The notes beneath the pieces were generated by a model. That model had not been told where the DNA came from and did not search any database. It saw only the letters and a program-made list of their open reading frames with translations. The position numbers were made by a program, and so were the translations under genes. From Ilyobacter polytropus DSM 2926 (GTDB lineage: Bacteria; Fusobacteriota; Fusobacteriia; Fusobacteriales; Fusobacteriaceae): a stretch of 64,000 nt of DNA. Below, piece after piece: positions 20,414 to 28,705 of this stretch; positions within the stretch are counted from its first letter, which is position 1, and each line of letters opens with the position of its first letter. The stretch covers positions 1,488,001 to 1,552,000 of the forward strand of contig NC_014632.1 in assembly GCF_000165505.1 (NCBI RefSeq), written 5' to 3'.

Positions 20414-20749
20414 CTACTTTTCCTCCTTCTCTACAAGCTTTATAAATTCTGAATACTCCCTAGCTAATTGTTTAACTGTTAAATACATCATTTCCAACAA
20501 TACATTCAGCTCTCTATCGTTGCCTTTGAGATCCACACCCCTAAAATCAACTTTTAGCAGTCCATCTTCAGAAATTTCATATCTAGGAACGATATCTAAT
20601 ACTTCATCCAAATGTGCTATAGGAAATTGTAAAGCAGTTGACAACGCCGCACAAACAATGTCTTCTCCGTGTTCTGCAAAACCTGCATGTCCTTCTGCTG
20701 AAAAAAAGACAATTCTGCCTTCTTTTCTAATTATAACTACTTCAGTCAT
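20414..20749 (-). CDS. prp: Ribosomal-processing cysteine protease Prp
   Basis: Prp cleaves the L27 N-terminal extension. The 111-residue product has the catalytic His in AEGHAGFAEHGEDIVCAA (near residues 19-36), with the nucleophile Cys about 12 residues later, which is the family pattern. The gene lies between rplU and rpmA, its conserved location, and both neighbours are nearly contiguous with it. The matching L27 extension downstream supports the call. Confidence 0.93.
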   Translation of the reverse strand: MTEVVIIRKEGRIVFFSAEGHAGFAEHGEDIVCAALSTALQFPIAHLDEVLDIVPRYEISEDGLLKVDFRGVDLKGNDRELNVLLEMMYLTVKQLAREYSEFIKLVEKEEK

Positions 20750-20756
20750 AAGTTAA

Positions 20757-21068
20757 TTAAGCTTCGATTGCTTTGATTTTGATTTCAGTAAGTAATTGTC
20801 TGTGACCTTTTTTTCTATGGTATCCAGTCTTTGGCTTATATTTGAAGTTAATAACTTTTTTCCCTTTTTCTTGGGAAAGTACTTCTACTAGAACTTTTGC
20901 ACCTTCTACTACAGGAGCTCCTACTTTAACTTCTCCTTCTTTAGAAACAAGAAGAACATCAGTTAGTTCTACAGTTGTATTAACTTCAGCATTCAACTTC
21001 TCTACCTTTAATACGTCACCTTCTGCAACTTTGTACTGTTTACCACCAGTTTTGATTACTGCGTACAT
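20757..21068 (-). CDS. rplU: 50S ribosomal protein L21
   Basis: L21 binds 23S rRNA. The 103-residue product starts [18 protein letters not shown] and ends with the basic [15 protein letters not shown] signature. SD GGAGG precedes the ATG. It heads the rplU-prp-rpmA operon behind a 65-nt leader with a hairpin and a strong promoter. Confidence 0.97.
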   Translation of the reverse strand: MYAVIKTGGKQYKVAEGDVLKVEKLNAEVNTTVELTDVLLVSKEGEVKVGAPVVEGAKVLVEVLSQEKGKKVINFKYKPKTGYHRKKGHRQLLTEIKIKAIEA

Positions 21069-21134
21069 TTAAACACCTCCAAAAGATTAAAATCGCTGAC
21101 TAAAGGTTGCTGACGACCTTTGCCATGCGTAACT
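21069..21134 (-). promoter_or_regulatory. rplU mRNA leader with hairpin (possible L21 leader)
   Basis: The leader between the predicted transcription start and rplU contains a stem AAAGGT / ACCTTT (21102-21107 and 21116-21121). On the RNA strand the hexamer GTCAGC occurs twice (21114-21109 and 21100-21095), once in the loop. Autoregulatory L21 leaders are known in Gram-positive bacteria; whether this is one is inference. Confidence 0.4.
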
Positions 21135-21140
21135 CACGAA

Positions 21141-21169
21141 ATGATATCACTTTTTATGCTTTTTGTCAA
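21141..21169 (-). promoter_or_regulatory. Promoter of rplU-prp-rpmA
   Basis: On the minus strand, a perfect TTGACA (21169-21164) and TATCAT (21146-21141) are 17 bp apart. Confidence 0.8.
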
Positions 21170-21269
21170 TGATATCCTTGCTATTTTAAAAGCAATTTTA
21201 TAAAAACTTTAAGAAACCCAAAAATTATTATGATCTTTTAACTATAAATTAAAAATATCAAATTTATAC

Positions 21270-21294
21270 AAAAAAAAGGAGGCTTTCACCTCCT
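21270..21294 (-). terminator. Terminator after the symporter gene
   Basis: Stem AGGAGG / CCTCCT (21277-21282 and 21289-21294) is followed by seven Ts on the minus strand, 8 bp behind the stop codon. Confidence 0.8.
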
Positions 21295-21302
21295 CAAAAC
21301 AA

Positions 21303-22691
21303 TTATATTTCTTTTATACTTTCCTCTAATTCTATCTCTGGGTTTTCGTATATCTCAGAATCAAAATCCCCTATAAACTTACTTGTAAGAGTTCCGGCTG
21401 TCATGGCACCACTGACATTTACAGCTGTTCTTCCCATGTCTATAAGCGGCTCTATAGATATAAGGAGTCCCACTAAGGCTACAGGTAAATTAAGAGCAGA
21501 CAACACTATCAACGCCGCAAAGGTTGCTCCTCCTCCTACACCTGCAACTCCGAAGGAGCTTAGAGCTACTATTAATACCACTTTCAGTATAAACATAGGG
21601 TTAGTAGGATCGATTCCTACAGTTGGAGCTATCATTACTGCAAGCATAGCAGGGTATATACCGGCACAACCATTTTGACCTATGGAAGCACCAAAGGAAG
21701 CTGATATATTGGCCACACCTTCACTTATTCCCAGCTTTTTAACCTGTGTCTGAATATTCAAAGGTATGGTTCCTGCACTTGTTCTAGATGTAAATGCAAA
21801 TGCTAGTACCGGGAAAATCTTTTTAAGATATATACCGGGGTTTAGTCCTGCAAAGGTTACAAGCATAAGGTGCATTAAAAGTACAGCTGCTAAAGCCACA
21901 TAAGAAGCTAATACAAAGTTTATAAGATTTAAAATTTCTGCAGTATTACTTGTAGAAACTACTTTTACCATGAGGGCCATTATCCCATATGGAGTCAGTC
22001 TCAGTATCAGTGTCACCATTCTCATAACTATATCATGAGCTGAATTGACAAACTTTCTTGCAGTTTCAACAGATTCAGGATGTTTTTTAGCAATTCCTAA
22101 AACTGATATTCCTATAAAGGCTGAGAAAATAACCACTGAAATTGTTGCGTTGTCTCCAGAACCTGTCATTGCTGCAAAGGGATTGGTAGGTATTGTCTCC
22201 ACCAGCTTTTGAGCCATAGAGGTGTCCAAGTTAGAAAGCTTGTTCACCATGATCTCTCCTCTTGAAGCCTCTCTTTCTCCTACACTCATCCCTACAGCAC
22301 TGAGTTTAAACAATAGTGAAGATCCAACTCCTATCAGTGCTGATACGGCTGTAGTCCCGATCAAAAGACCAACTACACTTCCTCCGATCTTACCAAAAGT
22401 TTTACCATCTTTTATATTTATGATGGCAGATATGATAGAAACCATAACAAGTGGAGTGACTATCATTTTCAATAACCTTACATAACCTCCGGATATTATA
22501 TAAAACCATGAATTTGAATCAGAGATAACCTGTGATCCTCTTCCATAAACTATCTGGAGAACTACCCCAAATAAAACACCGAGAGCTAAGGCTGTAAATA
22601 CCCTTTTTGTAAAAGACACATATTTTTTCTGTAGACTGTATAAAAACCCTACCAATACAATCATAATAATTAAATTAATTATTACACCCAT
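21303..22691 (-). CDS. Dicarboxylate/amino acid:cation symporter, cystine (TcyP-like) branch
   Basis: This 462-residue inner-membrane protein belongs to the sodium/proton:dicarboxylate (DAACS) family. About eight hydrophobic segments are visible, with the re-entrant loop region FAFTSRTSAGTIPLNIQT near 320 and the C-terminal substrate site EPLIDMGRTAVNVSGAMTAG near 430. The sequence is closer to the TcyP/YdjN cystine transporters than to GltP in my reading. ATG 22691 is chosen because AGGAGG precedes it; an in-frame codon at 22781 would add 30 unlikely residues. It has its own promoter and terminator and seems a single-gene unit downstream of modC. Confidence 0.85.
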   Translation of the reverse strand: MGVIINLIIMIVLVGFLYSLQKKYVSFTKRVFTALALGVLFGVVLQIVYGRGSQVISDSNSWFYIISGGYVRLLKMIVTPLVMVSIISAIINIKDGKTFGKIGGSVVGLLIGTTAVSALIGVGSSLLFKLSAVGMSVGEREASRGEIMVNKLSNLDTSMAQKLVETIPTNPFAAMTGSGDNATISVVIFSAFIGISVLGIAKKHPESVETARKFVNSAHDIVMRMVTLILRLTPYGIMALMVKVVSTSNTAEILNLINFVLASYVALAAVLLMHLMLVTFAGLNPGIYLKKIFPVLAFAFTSRTSAGTIPLNIQTQVKKLGISEGVANISASFGASIGQNGCAGIYPAMLAVMIAPTVGIDPTNPMFILKVVLIVALSSFGVAGVGGGATFAALIVLSALNLPVALVGLLISIEPLIDMGRTAVNVSGAMTAGTLTSKFIGDFDSEIYENPEIELEESIKEI

Positions 22692-22771
22692 TATATTTTC
22701 CTCCTGAAATATTAAGTTTTTTAAAAATACACTTATAATCTGTATTTTGAGTATTTTTCTTCTTGAGTAAG

Positions 22772-22800
22772 AGAATATCATAATTTATCAACAAAGTCAA
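22772..22800 (-). promoter_or_regulatory. Promoter of the symporter gene
   Basis: On the minus strand, TTGACT (22800-22795) and TATTCT (22777-22772) are 17 bp apart. The leader of about 75 nt includes a small AAATACA / TGTATTT stem. Confidence 0.6.
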
Positions 22801-22824
22801 CTTTTATCCTTAAATAATTATGAA

Positions 22825-22849
22825 TAAAAAAAAAGACCCTTAAAGGTCT
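22825..22849 (-). terminator. Terminator after modABC
   Basis: Stem AGACC / GGTCT (22834-22838 and 22845-22849) is followed by eight or more Ts on the minus strand, 28 bp behind the modC stop. Confidence 0.75.
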
Positions 22850-22876
22850 AATTTTAAAGGTTATTTTAATATAAAC

Positions 22877-23491
22877 TTATATCTTCAATATTCTGTCCCC
22901 TAAAGCTTCAGCTTCATACTGATTGTGTGTCACAAGGATTATACTCATGTCAAAGGTATTTTTCAATTTTAAAAATTCCTCGTATACAATATTTTTTGTA
23001 TCCTGATCAAGAGCTGAAAAAGGTTCATCCAAAAGAAGGACCTCTGGTTTAGTAGCAAGTGCTCTCACTAGCGCAACCCTTTGTTTTTCCCCTCCTGAAA
23101 TCTGACCAGGGTATCTTTTTTCCAAATGGTTGATCTTTAGTGTTTTCATGAGGTAATCCACATATTCACTGTCTCCTATTCCCCTGCATTTCATACCAAA
23201 GCAAATATTTTCCTTTACACTCATATGAGGGAAAAGTGCATAATTCTGAAAAACATAGCCTATTTTTCTGTGCCTAGCTTTGGTATTTATAGCGGCATCA
23301 CTAGAATAAACAATATCTCCCCTTATTGATATCTGTCCTCTGTCAGGAATTTGAAGCCCTGATATGCACTCTAACAAAGTACTCTTTCCTGCTCCAGAAG
23401 CTCCCTGTATAGCAAGGACCTCTTTATCTACAGCAAAGTCAATATCTAAATTTGAATTATACATCTCTTTAAATAATTTCACCCTAAGCAT
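22877..23491 (-). CDS. modC: Molybdate ABC transporter ATP-binding protein
   Basis: ModC powers molybdate import. The 204-residue product has Walker A GASGAGKST near residue 30, the signature ISGGEKQRVALVRAL near 115, Walker B LLLDEPFSALD near 140, and an H-loop VTHNQYEA. It stops after the ABC domain, so it lacks the molybdate-binding C-terminal domain of E. coli ModC. ATG 23491 is preferred because GAGGTG lies 6 nt upstream; an earlier frame start would run into modB. It follows modB by 10 nt. Confidence 0.9.
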   Translation of the reverse strand: MLRVKLFKEMYNSNLDIDFAVDKEVLAIQGASGAGKSTLLECISGLQIPDRGQISIRGDIVYSSDAAINTKARHRKIGYVFQNYALFPHMSVKENICFGMKCRGIGDSEYVDYLMKTLKINHLEKRYPGQISGGEKQRVALVRALATKPEVLLLDEPFSALDQDTKNIVYEEFLKLKNTFDMSIILVTHNQYEAEALGDRILKI

Positions 23492-23501
23492 ATCCATCAC
23501 C

Positions 23502-24170
23502 TCAATATCTGTTTTTCTTTCTATTCCATATATTAAGCCCATAAATAACCAAAAAACTAAAAATAACTACTATGCCAACTAATATATTTGCAGTTCTTCT
23601 GTCTCCACTATCAACTGCAAAGTATATCGCAATAGGTATAGTCTGGGTTTTCCCAGGAATATTTCCCGCCACCATGAGGGTAGCTCCAAATTCCCCTAAG
23701 GCCCTTGTAAAAGAAAGTATTGTACCACTTATTATTCCCGGTGCTGCCATGGGGATACCTATCTTCCAAAAGATACGTTTCTCGTCTGCTCCTAGAGTCC
23801 TAGCGGCCTTTTCTAAACTAGAATCGATATTTATAAATGCCGCCTTGCAACTTTGGTACATGAGAGGAAGGGACACTACAAAAGACGCCACACAGGCTGC
23901 CTTCCAGGTAAAGATAAGACTAGTCCCAAACACCTTATAAATAAGCTCCCCCAATAAGCCATGTTTCCCAAATAACATGAGAAGAGCATATCCTGTTACC
24001 GAAGGAGGCAATACCATAGGAAGTATTATTAGTCCCTCGAAAAAATCCTTACCTTTAAAAGGATGTTTCGTAAAAATCCAGGCCAAAAGCACCCCTATAC
24101 TCATAGTAAATAATGTAGAAACAAATGCAACTTTTAATGATATCAATATAGGGGTCACTATCATACTCAT
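23502..24170 (-). CDS. modB: Molybdate ABC transporter permease
   Basis: This 222-residue inner-membrane protein has about five transmembrane segments. The binding-protein-dependent permease (EAA) loop is seen near residues 125-150: LEKAARTLGADEKRIFWKIG, continuing to MAAPGIISG. PMVLPPSVTGYALLMLFG near 51 is typical of ModB. It sits between modA and modC, with gaps of about 10 nt. Confidence 0.93.
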   Translation of the reverse strand: MSMIVTPILISLKVAFVSTLFTMSIGVLLAWIFTKHPFKGKDFFEGLIILPMVLPPSVTGYALLMLFGKHGLLGELIYKVFGTSLIFTWKAACVASFVVSLPLMYQSCKAAFINIDSSLEKAARTLGADEKRIFWKIGIPMAAPGIISGTILSFTRALGEFGATLMVAGNIPGKTQTIPIAIYFAVDSGDRRTANILVGIVVIFSFLVIYGLNIWNRKKNRY

Positions 24171-24181
24171 ACACCACCTGA

Positions 24182-24952
24182 CTAAATTTCAAAACCATAT
24201 TTTTCTGCAAGTTCTTTAATTTCGCTAGTTTTAAAAAATTCTATAAATTCTTTTGCCGATTCCTTATTTTCACTATCCCTGATTACAGCCCCTGGATAAA
24301 CAATAGGAGAATGAGATTCTGCCTCTATCTTTTGGATAATAACGCTGTTTTTTAAGTTAACGGCGTCTGAACCATACACCATCCCTGCATCCACTTCTCC
24401 AGATTCCACATAGGAAAGTACCTGTTTTACATTTTTGGCAAATATCAGCTTAGCCTCTATACTCTCATAGTCTCCGTAGTACTCAAGGCTCTCCTTGGCA
24501 TATCTACCTGCAGGAACAGATCCCGGCTCCCCTATACTCACCTTGACATCACCCTTACTAAGATCCTTCAGTGACTTTACCTTATCACTGCTTTCCTTGT
24601 TAGCAATAAGAACTAAATTGTTCTTCAGCAGGTCTTCCCTTGTACCTTTTTCCAAGAGCTCTTTTTCCATCAGTATATCCATCTTTTTTCCACTGGCAGA
24701 TATAAAAACATCCACAGGGGCTCCCTCTTCAATCTGTCTCTGAAGTGTCCCTGAAGAAGCTAGATTCACAGTTAATTCTGTATTATATTTTTCTTCATAT
24801 ATCGGCTTTAATTCATCCATAATCTCTGTCAGACTTGCTGCTGCAGAAATTGTGATCTCTTTTTTAGCCTCTGTTTTATCCCCATTAGTTCCACATGCAT
24901 AAAATAATATCGAAAATAAAGCTATAATAGTAAATTTTAAAGTTTTTTTCAT
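24182..24952 (-). CDS. modA: Molybdate-binding lipoprotein
   Basis: ModA captures molybdate outside the inner membrane. The 256-residue product has a lipoprotein signal with Cys at residue 20 (LFYAC), the ITISAAASLTEIMDEL start of the mature domain, VNLASSGTLQRQIEEGAPVD near 63 and DAGMVYGSDAVN near 190. It heads modABC. The supply of molybdate to the nearby Mo nitrogenase is the obvious role. No ModE-type gene is in the window. Confidence 0.93.
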   Translation of the reverse strand: MKKTLKFTIIALFSILFYACGTNGDKTEAKKEITISAAASLTEIMDELKPIYEEKYNTELTVNLASSGTLQRQIEEGAPVDVFISASGKKMDILMEKELLEKGTREDLLKNNLVLIANKESSDKVKSLKDLSKGDVKVSIGEPGSVPAGRYAKESLEYYGDYESIEAKLIFAKNVKQVLSYVESGEVDAGMVYGSDAVNLKNSVIIQKIEAESHSPIVYPGAVIRDSENKESAKEFIEFFKTSEIKELAEKYGFEI

Positions 24953-24998
24953 AAAAATGCATCTCCCTTTATTAAATAAAAAAAGATAAAATCAAATT

Positions 24999-25027
24999 AT
25001 TGTATCATGTTGCCTGTTCCTTGTAAA
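24999..25027 (-). promoter_or_regulatory. Promoter of modABC
   Basis: On the minus strand, TTTACA (25027-25022) and TACAAT (25004-24999) are 17 bp apart, about 45 bp upstream of modA. This gives modABC a start independent of the nif transcript. Confidence 0.65.
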
Positions 25028-25065
25028 ATTAAGAACTGTTTTTTCTGAAACTTGTATTTTTAAAA

Positions 25066-25440
25066 CTAATCATAAATTACCATACCAATCTCTTCTTCAT
25101 TCATAACTATCTTATAAAGATCGGACTTCATTTTTTTACTTTTCTCAATAGTTGTTGTATCATCTAGATTCTTGAGAGAGATTGTTACCCTCTCCTTCTC
25201 TTTACCACTGCCATCTTTTTTACCCTTACCACATCCACCACACTTATATTCCTTTAGCATCTCTTCATCGCTTTTTATCTCCTTAATGGAAATATCTATA
25301 AATTTAGCTGCACCATCTTCCAAATTTCCCGTTATATTTTTTAACACTCCTTTTTTCTGAGTTCTAGAGCTTAAAAAATAAATGTTTATATACCTATTTT
25401 TATACGCTTTAATCTCTTCCATAAATTCCTTCAATTCCAT
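25066..25440 (-). CDS. Unknown small protein with CGGCGKGKK motif
   Basis: I do not recognise this 124-residue protein. It is hydrophilic and charged, with a central YKCGGCGKGKKDGSGKEKE stretch (about 65-83) where the two cysteines and lysines could bind metal or nucleic acid; no other cysteines are present. It begins MELKEFMEEIKAYKNRYINI and has no signal peptide. SD GAGGGGGAG precedes the ATG. It is the last of three unknown genes between nifV and modA, so a nif or molybdenum role is possible but only by position. Confidence 0.7.
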   Translation of the reverse strand: MELKEFMEEIKAYKNRYINIYFLSSRTQKKGVLKNITGNLEDGAAKFIDISIKEIKSDEEMLKEYKCGGCGKGKKDGSGKEKERVTISLKNLDDTTTIEKSKKMKSDLYKIVMNEEEIGMVIYD

Positions 25441-25453
25441 TTAAGCTCCCCCT

Positions 25454-26041
25454 CTAATTAGATTTTATAATCTCTTTTTCAAATTCAACAAAGGCCTTTT
25501 CATACTCCACCGTAAATATATTCATAAGAAAATCATTCAAAGACTTTACCTCAATTTTACCAAGACTCCCCCCTTGAAATCTATCCTTAAATATTGAAAA
25601 CAACTGTATCAAGTATTCGTTGAGATAACATAAGGTGAAAGAGTAGTAGTAAAATAAGTCTAGGTCATTTTCTGACTCTAATTTCTGAGCCACAACTTCG
25701 GGCTCATAGCAAACATTTACCTTGGTCTTATGTTTTCTGAGGGAACTTAAGCTCTCTTTATATTTTACCCTGGCTTTTTCATCAAAATATTTTTCAAAAT
25801 CTCCCTCACCTGAAAAAAGATAATCAAAGCAGTCATTGATCAAAAGCTGTGTTTTGTAGATATCCTTCTCTAGATCCTCATCTCCCTTAGTTAGATAGGT
25901 ATCTTCAAAAAACTCTTTTAGTTTATTTGAAAAATAAACTGGGAAACCGTCCCTGGGACCCTCAAATTTTTTTAATATTTTACTGACCTCATAAAAATCA
26001 GCCAGATCATAATTTTTTTCTGATATTTTAACATTATACAT
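25454..26041 (-). CDS. Unknown protein, second of the nifV-modA unknown genes
   Basis: I do not recognise this 195-residue protein. It is acidic, mainly helical and probably cytoplasmic. Noticeable segments are KILKKFEGPRDGFPVYF near 21 and a Tyr/Phe/Leu-rich helix DLFYYYSFTLCYLNEYLIQ near 127. Start ATG 26041 is chosen because GGAGG lies 8 nt upstream; an ATG 15 nt earlier overlaps that SD. It follows the first unknown gene by 46 nt and precedes the next by 13 nt, consistent with one operon. Confidence 0.7.
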   Translation of the reverse strand: MYNVKISEKNYDLADFYEVSKILKKFEGPRDGFPVYFSNKLKEFFEDTYLTKGDEDLEKDIYKTQLLINDCFDYLFSGEGDFEKYFDEKARVKYKESLSSLRKHKTKVNVCYEPEVVAQKLESENDLDLFYYYSFTLCYLNEYLIQLFSIFKDRFQGGSLGKIEVKSLNDFLMNIFTVEYEKAFVEFEKEIIKSN

Positions 26042-26087
26042 AATATAAACCTCCATATAAAAAATTTATCTGACTCTATTTTATGTT

Positions 26088-26423
26088 TTATCTGATTCTT
26101 AAAACAGGGCTTATTCCCAGTTCAGTTTCCACTACTTTATGAGTATTTTCAAAATAATTTGTTTTTTCCAAAAGATACCTTATAAGTTCATCATACATCT
26201 CCCAGTGGTAGAGTACAAACTCATCCTCTTCTAACTGTGTACCAGGTGCATATTGTGATATGGTGGCAAAAGGAAAACACCTGAGTTCATCTTTTCTCTT
26301 TTTTATAAGTATTTTTCTACTGCCGTCTTCATAGCATCCACTTATATCAATCTCTAGATTACACTCTAATCCCTGAAAATTAAATTCAAAAGGTTCCAAG
26401 CATTTATAAACTAATTTCCCCAC
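26088..26423 (-). CDS. Unknown protein, first gene after nifV
   Basis: I do not recognise this 111-residue protein. It has a beta-rich first half (LVYKCLEPFEFNFQGLECNL) with four cysteines, the segment FPFATISQYAPGTQLEEDEF near 50 and a helical, acidic second half. There is no signal peptide. It starts with GTG (26423-26421) behind a strong SD, GGGGGAG. It lies about 95 nt downstream of the hairpin at the nifV stop codon, so its expression may be set by read-through or by a weak local promoter. Confidence 0.7.
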   Translation of the reverse strand: MGKLVYKCLEPFEFNFQGLECNLEIDISGCYEDGSRKILIKKRKDELRCFPFATISQYAPGTQLEEDEFVLYHWEMYDELIRYLLEKTNYFENTHKVVETELGISPVLRIR

Positions 26424-26520
26424 AATATCTCCCCCTCTATTTAAAATAAAATATATTATATTTCAACATTTGTTCAAGATAAATTTTACAGATTTTACAC
26501 CTTATATTATTCCGTAATTG

Positions 26521-26583
26521 AAAAAATCCGCATGACTCCCATCTTTAAAAATGAAAGTAATACGGATTTAAACCTTTTCAGGG
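26521..26583 (-). terminator. Long hairpin at the nifV stop codon (related to element upstream of nifH)
   Basis: On the minus strand the box CCCTGAAAAG, which contains the nifV TGA, is followed by an outer stem AAATCCG / CGGATTT, an inner stem ACTTTCAT / ATGGGAGT (with G-U pairs), and six Ts. It works as the nif operon terminator on its face. Its plus-strand segment 26552-26583 matches 38713-38743 at most positions. Confidence 0.75.
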
Positions 26584-27726
26584 AAAAATAAAGGGTAACT
26601 TTATTTCACCTGAAAAGATTCCAACTACTTTATACTTAAGTTTTTTTAGGGGCTCTTTTTTTTTCTCCAATGACTCTCCCTTTCTTACTTTTTCAAGCAT
26701 TTTTGAGATTTTATCATCATCTAACTTCATCCCTAGTTTTTCCATGGCATTTTTCACAGAAGCTTTTCCAGAAGTTTTTCCTAGAACAAACTCTGATTCA
26801 CGCCCTATCTCTGTTGGATCTATAAATTCATAAGTCCTCCTGTCTTTCAAAAGTCCGTCTACATGTATCCCGGACTCATGTGAAAATACAGCTTCTCCCA
26901 CAAGTGGTTTATTTTTAGAAAGTTTTATTCCAGAAGCTTTTTCCACATATTTTGATAGAACAGGAATCTGCTTCATGTCAAAATTAGTTTTATATTTTCC
27001 TATATACTTAAGAGAGGCGACGATCTCTTCAAGAGAAGTGTTTCCTGCTCTCTCCCCTATACCGTTTACTGTGGCACTTATATATTTTGCTCCCGCCCTG
27101 CAGGCTGCCAGAGCATTGGCAGTGGCCATCCCAAAATCATTATGGCCGTGAAAATCTATATCTATATTTATTTCACTTCTTATTATCTTGATATTTTCAT
27201 ATACTGTAAAGGGATCTAAGGCCCCCACAGTGTCAGCGTACCTGACCCTGCACACTCCAAGTGATTCTGCTGTTTTGTAAAATTCAATAAGAAAATCCAA
27301 GTCCGCCCTAGAGGCATCTTCAGCTCCCACAGAAACCTTGCATCCCTTATCAAGGGCATAAGTCACAAGCTCTTTGAGAGTCTCGATAATCCACTCTCTG
27401 CTTTTTTTCAGTTTATTATATATATGTATATCAGATACAGGAACTCCTATATGAACATTTTTAATTCCTGTTTTTATAGAGCTGTCTATGTCAGACTTCG
27501 AAAGTCTGTTCCATGTAATTAGCTCGCACTTTAAACCCAAATCATTGATTTTTTTTATTATCTGGATCTCTTCTTGACCCATGGCAGGAGTTCCCACTTC
27601 TATAACACCTACTCCAGCTTTATCGAGCATAGTTGCTATCTCTAGCTTTTCCTCCATAGTAAAATCAACTCCTGGAGTCTGTTCACCGTCTCTTAAAGTT
27701 GTATCTAATATGTAAAAATCTTCCAT
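26578..27726 (-). CDS. nifV: Homocitrate synthase NifV
   Basis: NifV condenses acetyl-CoA and 2-oxoglutarate to homocitrate, the organic ligand of FeMo-co. The 382-residue product starts MEDFYILDTTLRDGEQTPGV, the DRE-TIM metallolyase signature, and has DFHGHNDFGMATANALAA near 193 (metal-binding His pair), VNGIGERAGNTSLEE near 225 and FSHESGIHVDGLLKD near 285. Isopropylmalate synthase and the lysine-pathway homocitrate synthase share these motifs, but the place in the nif operon settles the call. ATG 27726 follows GAGGTG by 6 nt; a GTG 9 nt upstream lies in that SD. It is one intact chain, unlike the split NifV of Clostridium pasteurianum. Confidence 0.93.
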   Translation of the reverse strand: MEDFYILDTTLRDGEQTPGVDFTMEEKLEIATMLDKAGVGVIEVGTPAMGQEEIQIIKKINDLGLKCELITWNRLSKSDIDSSIKTGIKNVHIGVPVSDIHIYNKLKKSREWIIETLKELVTYALDKGCKVSVGAEDASRADLDFLIEFYKTAESLGVCRVRYADTVGALDPFTVYENIKIIRSEINIDIDFHGHNDFGMATANALAACRAGAKYISATVNGIGERAGNTSLEEIVASLKYIGKYKTNFDMKQIPVLSKYVEKASGIKLSKNKPLVGEAVFSHESGIHVDGLLKDRRTYEFIDPTEIGRESEFVLGKTSGKASVKNAMEKLGMKLDDDKISKMLEKVRKGESLEKKKEPLKKLKYKVVGIFSGEIKLPFIFP

Positions 27727-27762
27727 AAAAAACACCTCACATTCCCAGGAATATAGATAATT

Positions 27763-28680
27763 TTAGCAGCAAGTACTGCACATCTTATCTTTATCCACCT
27801 TATAATCGTTGACCTTAAAGGCAAATTCTTCTATATTGAAGCTGACTTTTCTGTTTTCTAAAAAAACTTTTCCTTTTTTAAACTCAATTTTCATTGGAAC
27901 AATATCCTTTTTTTCATCACTGCACATACTTATAGTCTCTGCAGGAGAACAAAGGTATTCCTCATCCTCACCTTTTATTAGAATCTCGTTTGTAGTTGTA
28001 TAGAGTGACTTTATTTTACCGTCTTCATAAAAGGAAAGGGAATTGATGTCGCCGTGTATTCCAAGAGGTGCGATGTCGTATGCCTTGAGAGATCCTATAG
28101 GGGTCTCCACATCTACCATTTCAGCAGGTTCAAAGGACTTTATACCTCCAGTTTCATAAAAAGATATCCCGGTTCTGACAGTAGCCTCCCCTATAGGGGT
28201 TTTTACTAAAGGCCGTTCAACAGGCCATAGAGTCAGAGACTTTATTTTACCGCTTCTATAAAAGCTTATACTTATTATCTTATTTTCTATGATTCCAACA
28301 GGAGTTTTTATTTTTAATTTTTCAGCAAGTTTGAATTCATGCTGCTCAGTCCAAAATCCTGTTAATTTTCCATCTAAAGGAAATATCTTTTTTATGGAAC
28401 CATCATCATAAAACATCACCGATTCTGCAGTAATAGTTCCCGCTTTTGTTTCCAAAAGAACCTTCTCCTGAAGATAAACTTTTTTCATGATTCCATTTTT
28501 ATAAAACTCCAGCGAGAATTTCAGTTTTCTTCTTTCACTATCATCTTTATACTGGGGCGTGAGGAGTCCGTATTCCGTTTTCAACATGTTCTTTTTCTGA
28601 AGTATGCAGCTTTTTAATTCTCCAGTATTATAATTTTCAGAATAATAAACTCCCTCTAAGTCACCATATTTACACTTCAT
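27763..28680 (-). CDS. Six-repeat (MORN/YwqK-like) protein in the nif operon, unknown function
   Basis: This 305-residue protein contains about six copies of a repeat whose core reads F-Y-x-x-G-x-I-K-S/K-hydrophobic: near residues 12, 59, 90, 140, 174 and 217 (for example FYRSGKIKSLTLW and FYEDGKIKSLYT). Between repeats 3 and 6 a T-P-I/V-G motif recurs (near 126, 161 and 193). This resembles MORN_2/YwqK-type beta repeats. The C-terminus ends in CSTCC, a cluster of three cysteines. No signal peptide is seen. It lies between the 2Fe-2S ferredoxin and nifV. I recall similar proteins of unknown role in anaerobes; a role in metal or cofactor handling is only a guess. Confidence 0.8.
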   Translation of the reverse strand: MKCKYGDLEGVYYSENYNTGELKSCILQKKNMLKTEYGLLTPQYKDDSERRKLKFSLEFYKNGIMKKVYLQEKVLLETKAGTITAESVMFYDDGSIKKIFPLDGKLTGFWTEQHEFKLAEKLKIKTPVGIIENKIISISFYRSGKIKSLTLWPVERPLVKTPIGEATVRTGISFYETGGIKSFEPAEMVDVETPIGSLKAYDIAPLGIHGDINSLSFYEDGKIKSLYTTTNEILIKGEDEEYLCSPAETISMCSDEKKDIVPMKIEFKKGKVFLENRKVSFNIEEFAFKVNDYKVDKDKMCSTCC

Positions 28681-28705
28681 TCAAACTCCCCCTTCTACAA
28701 CTACC

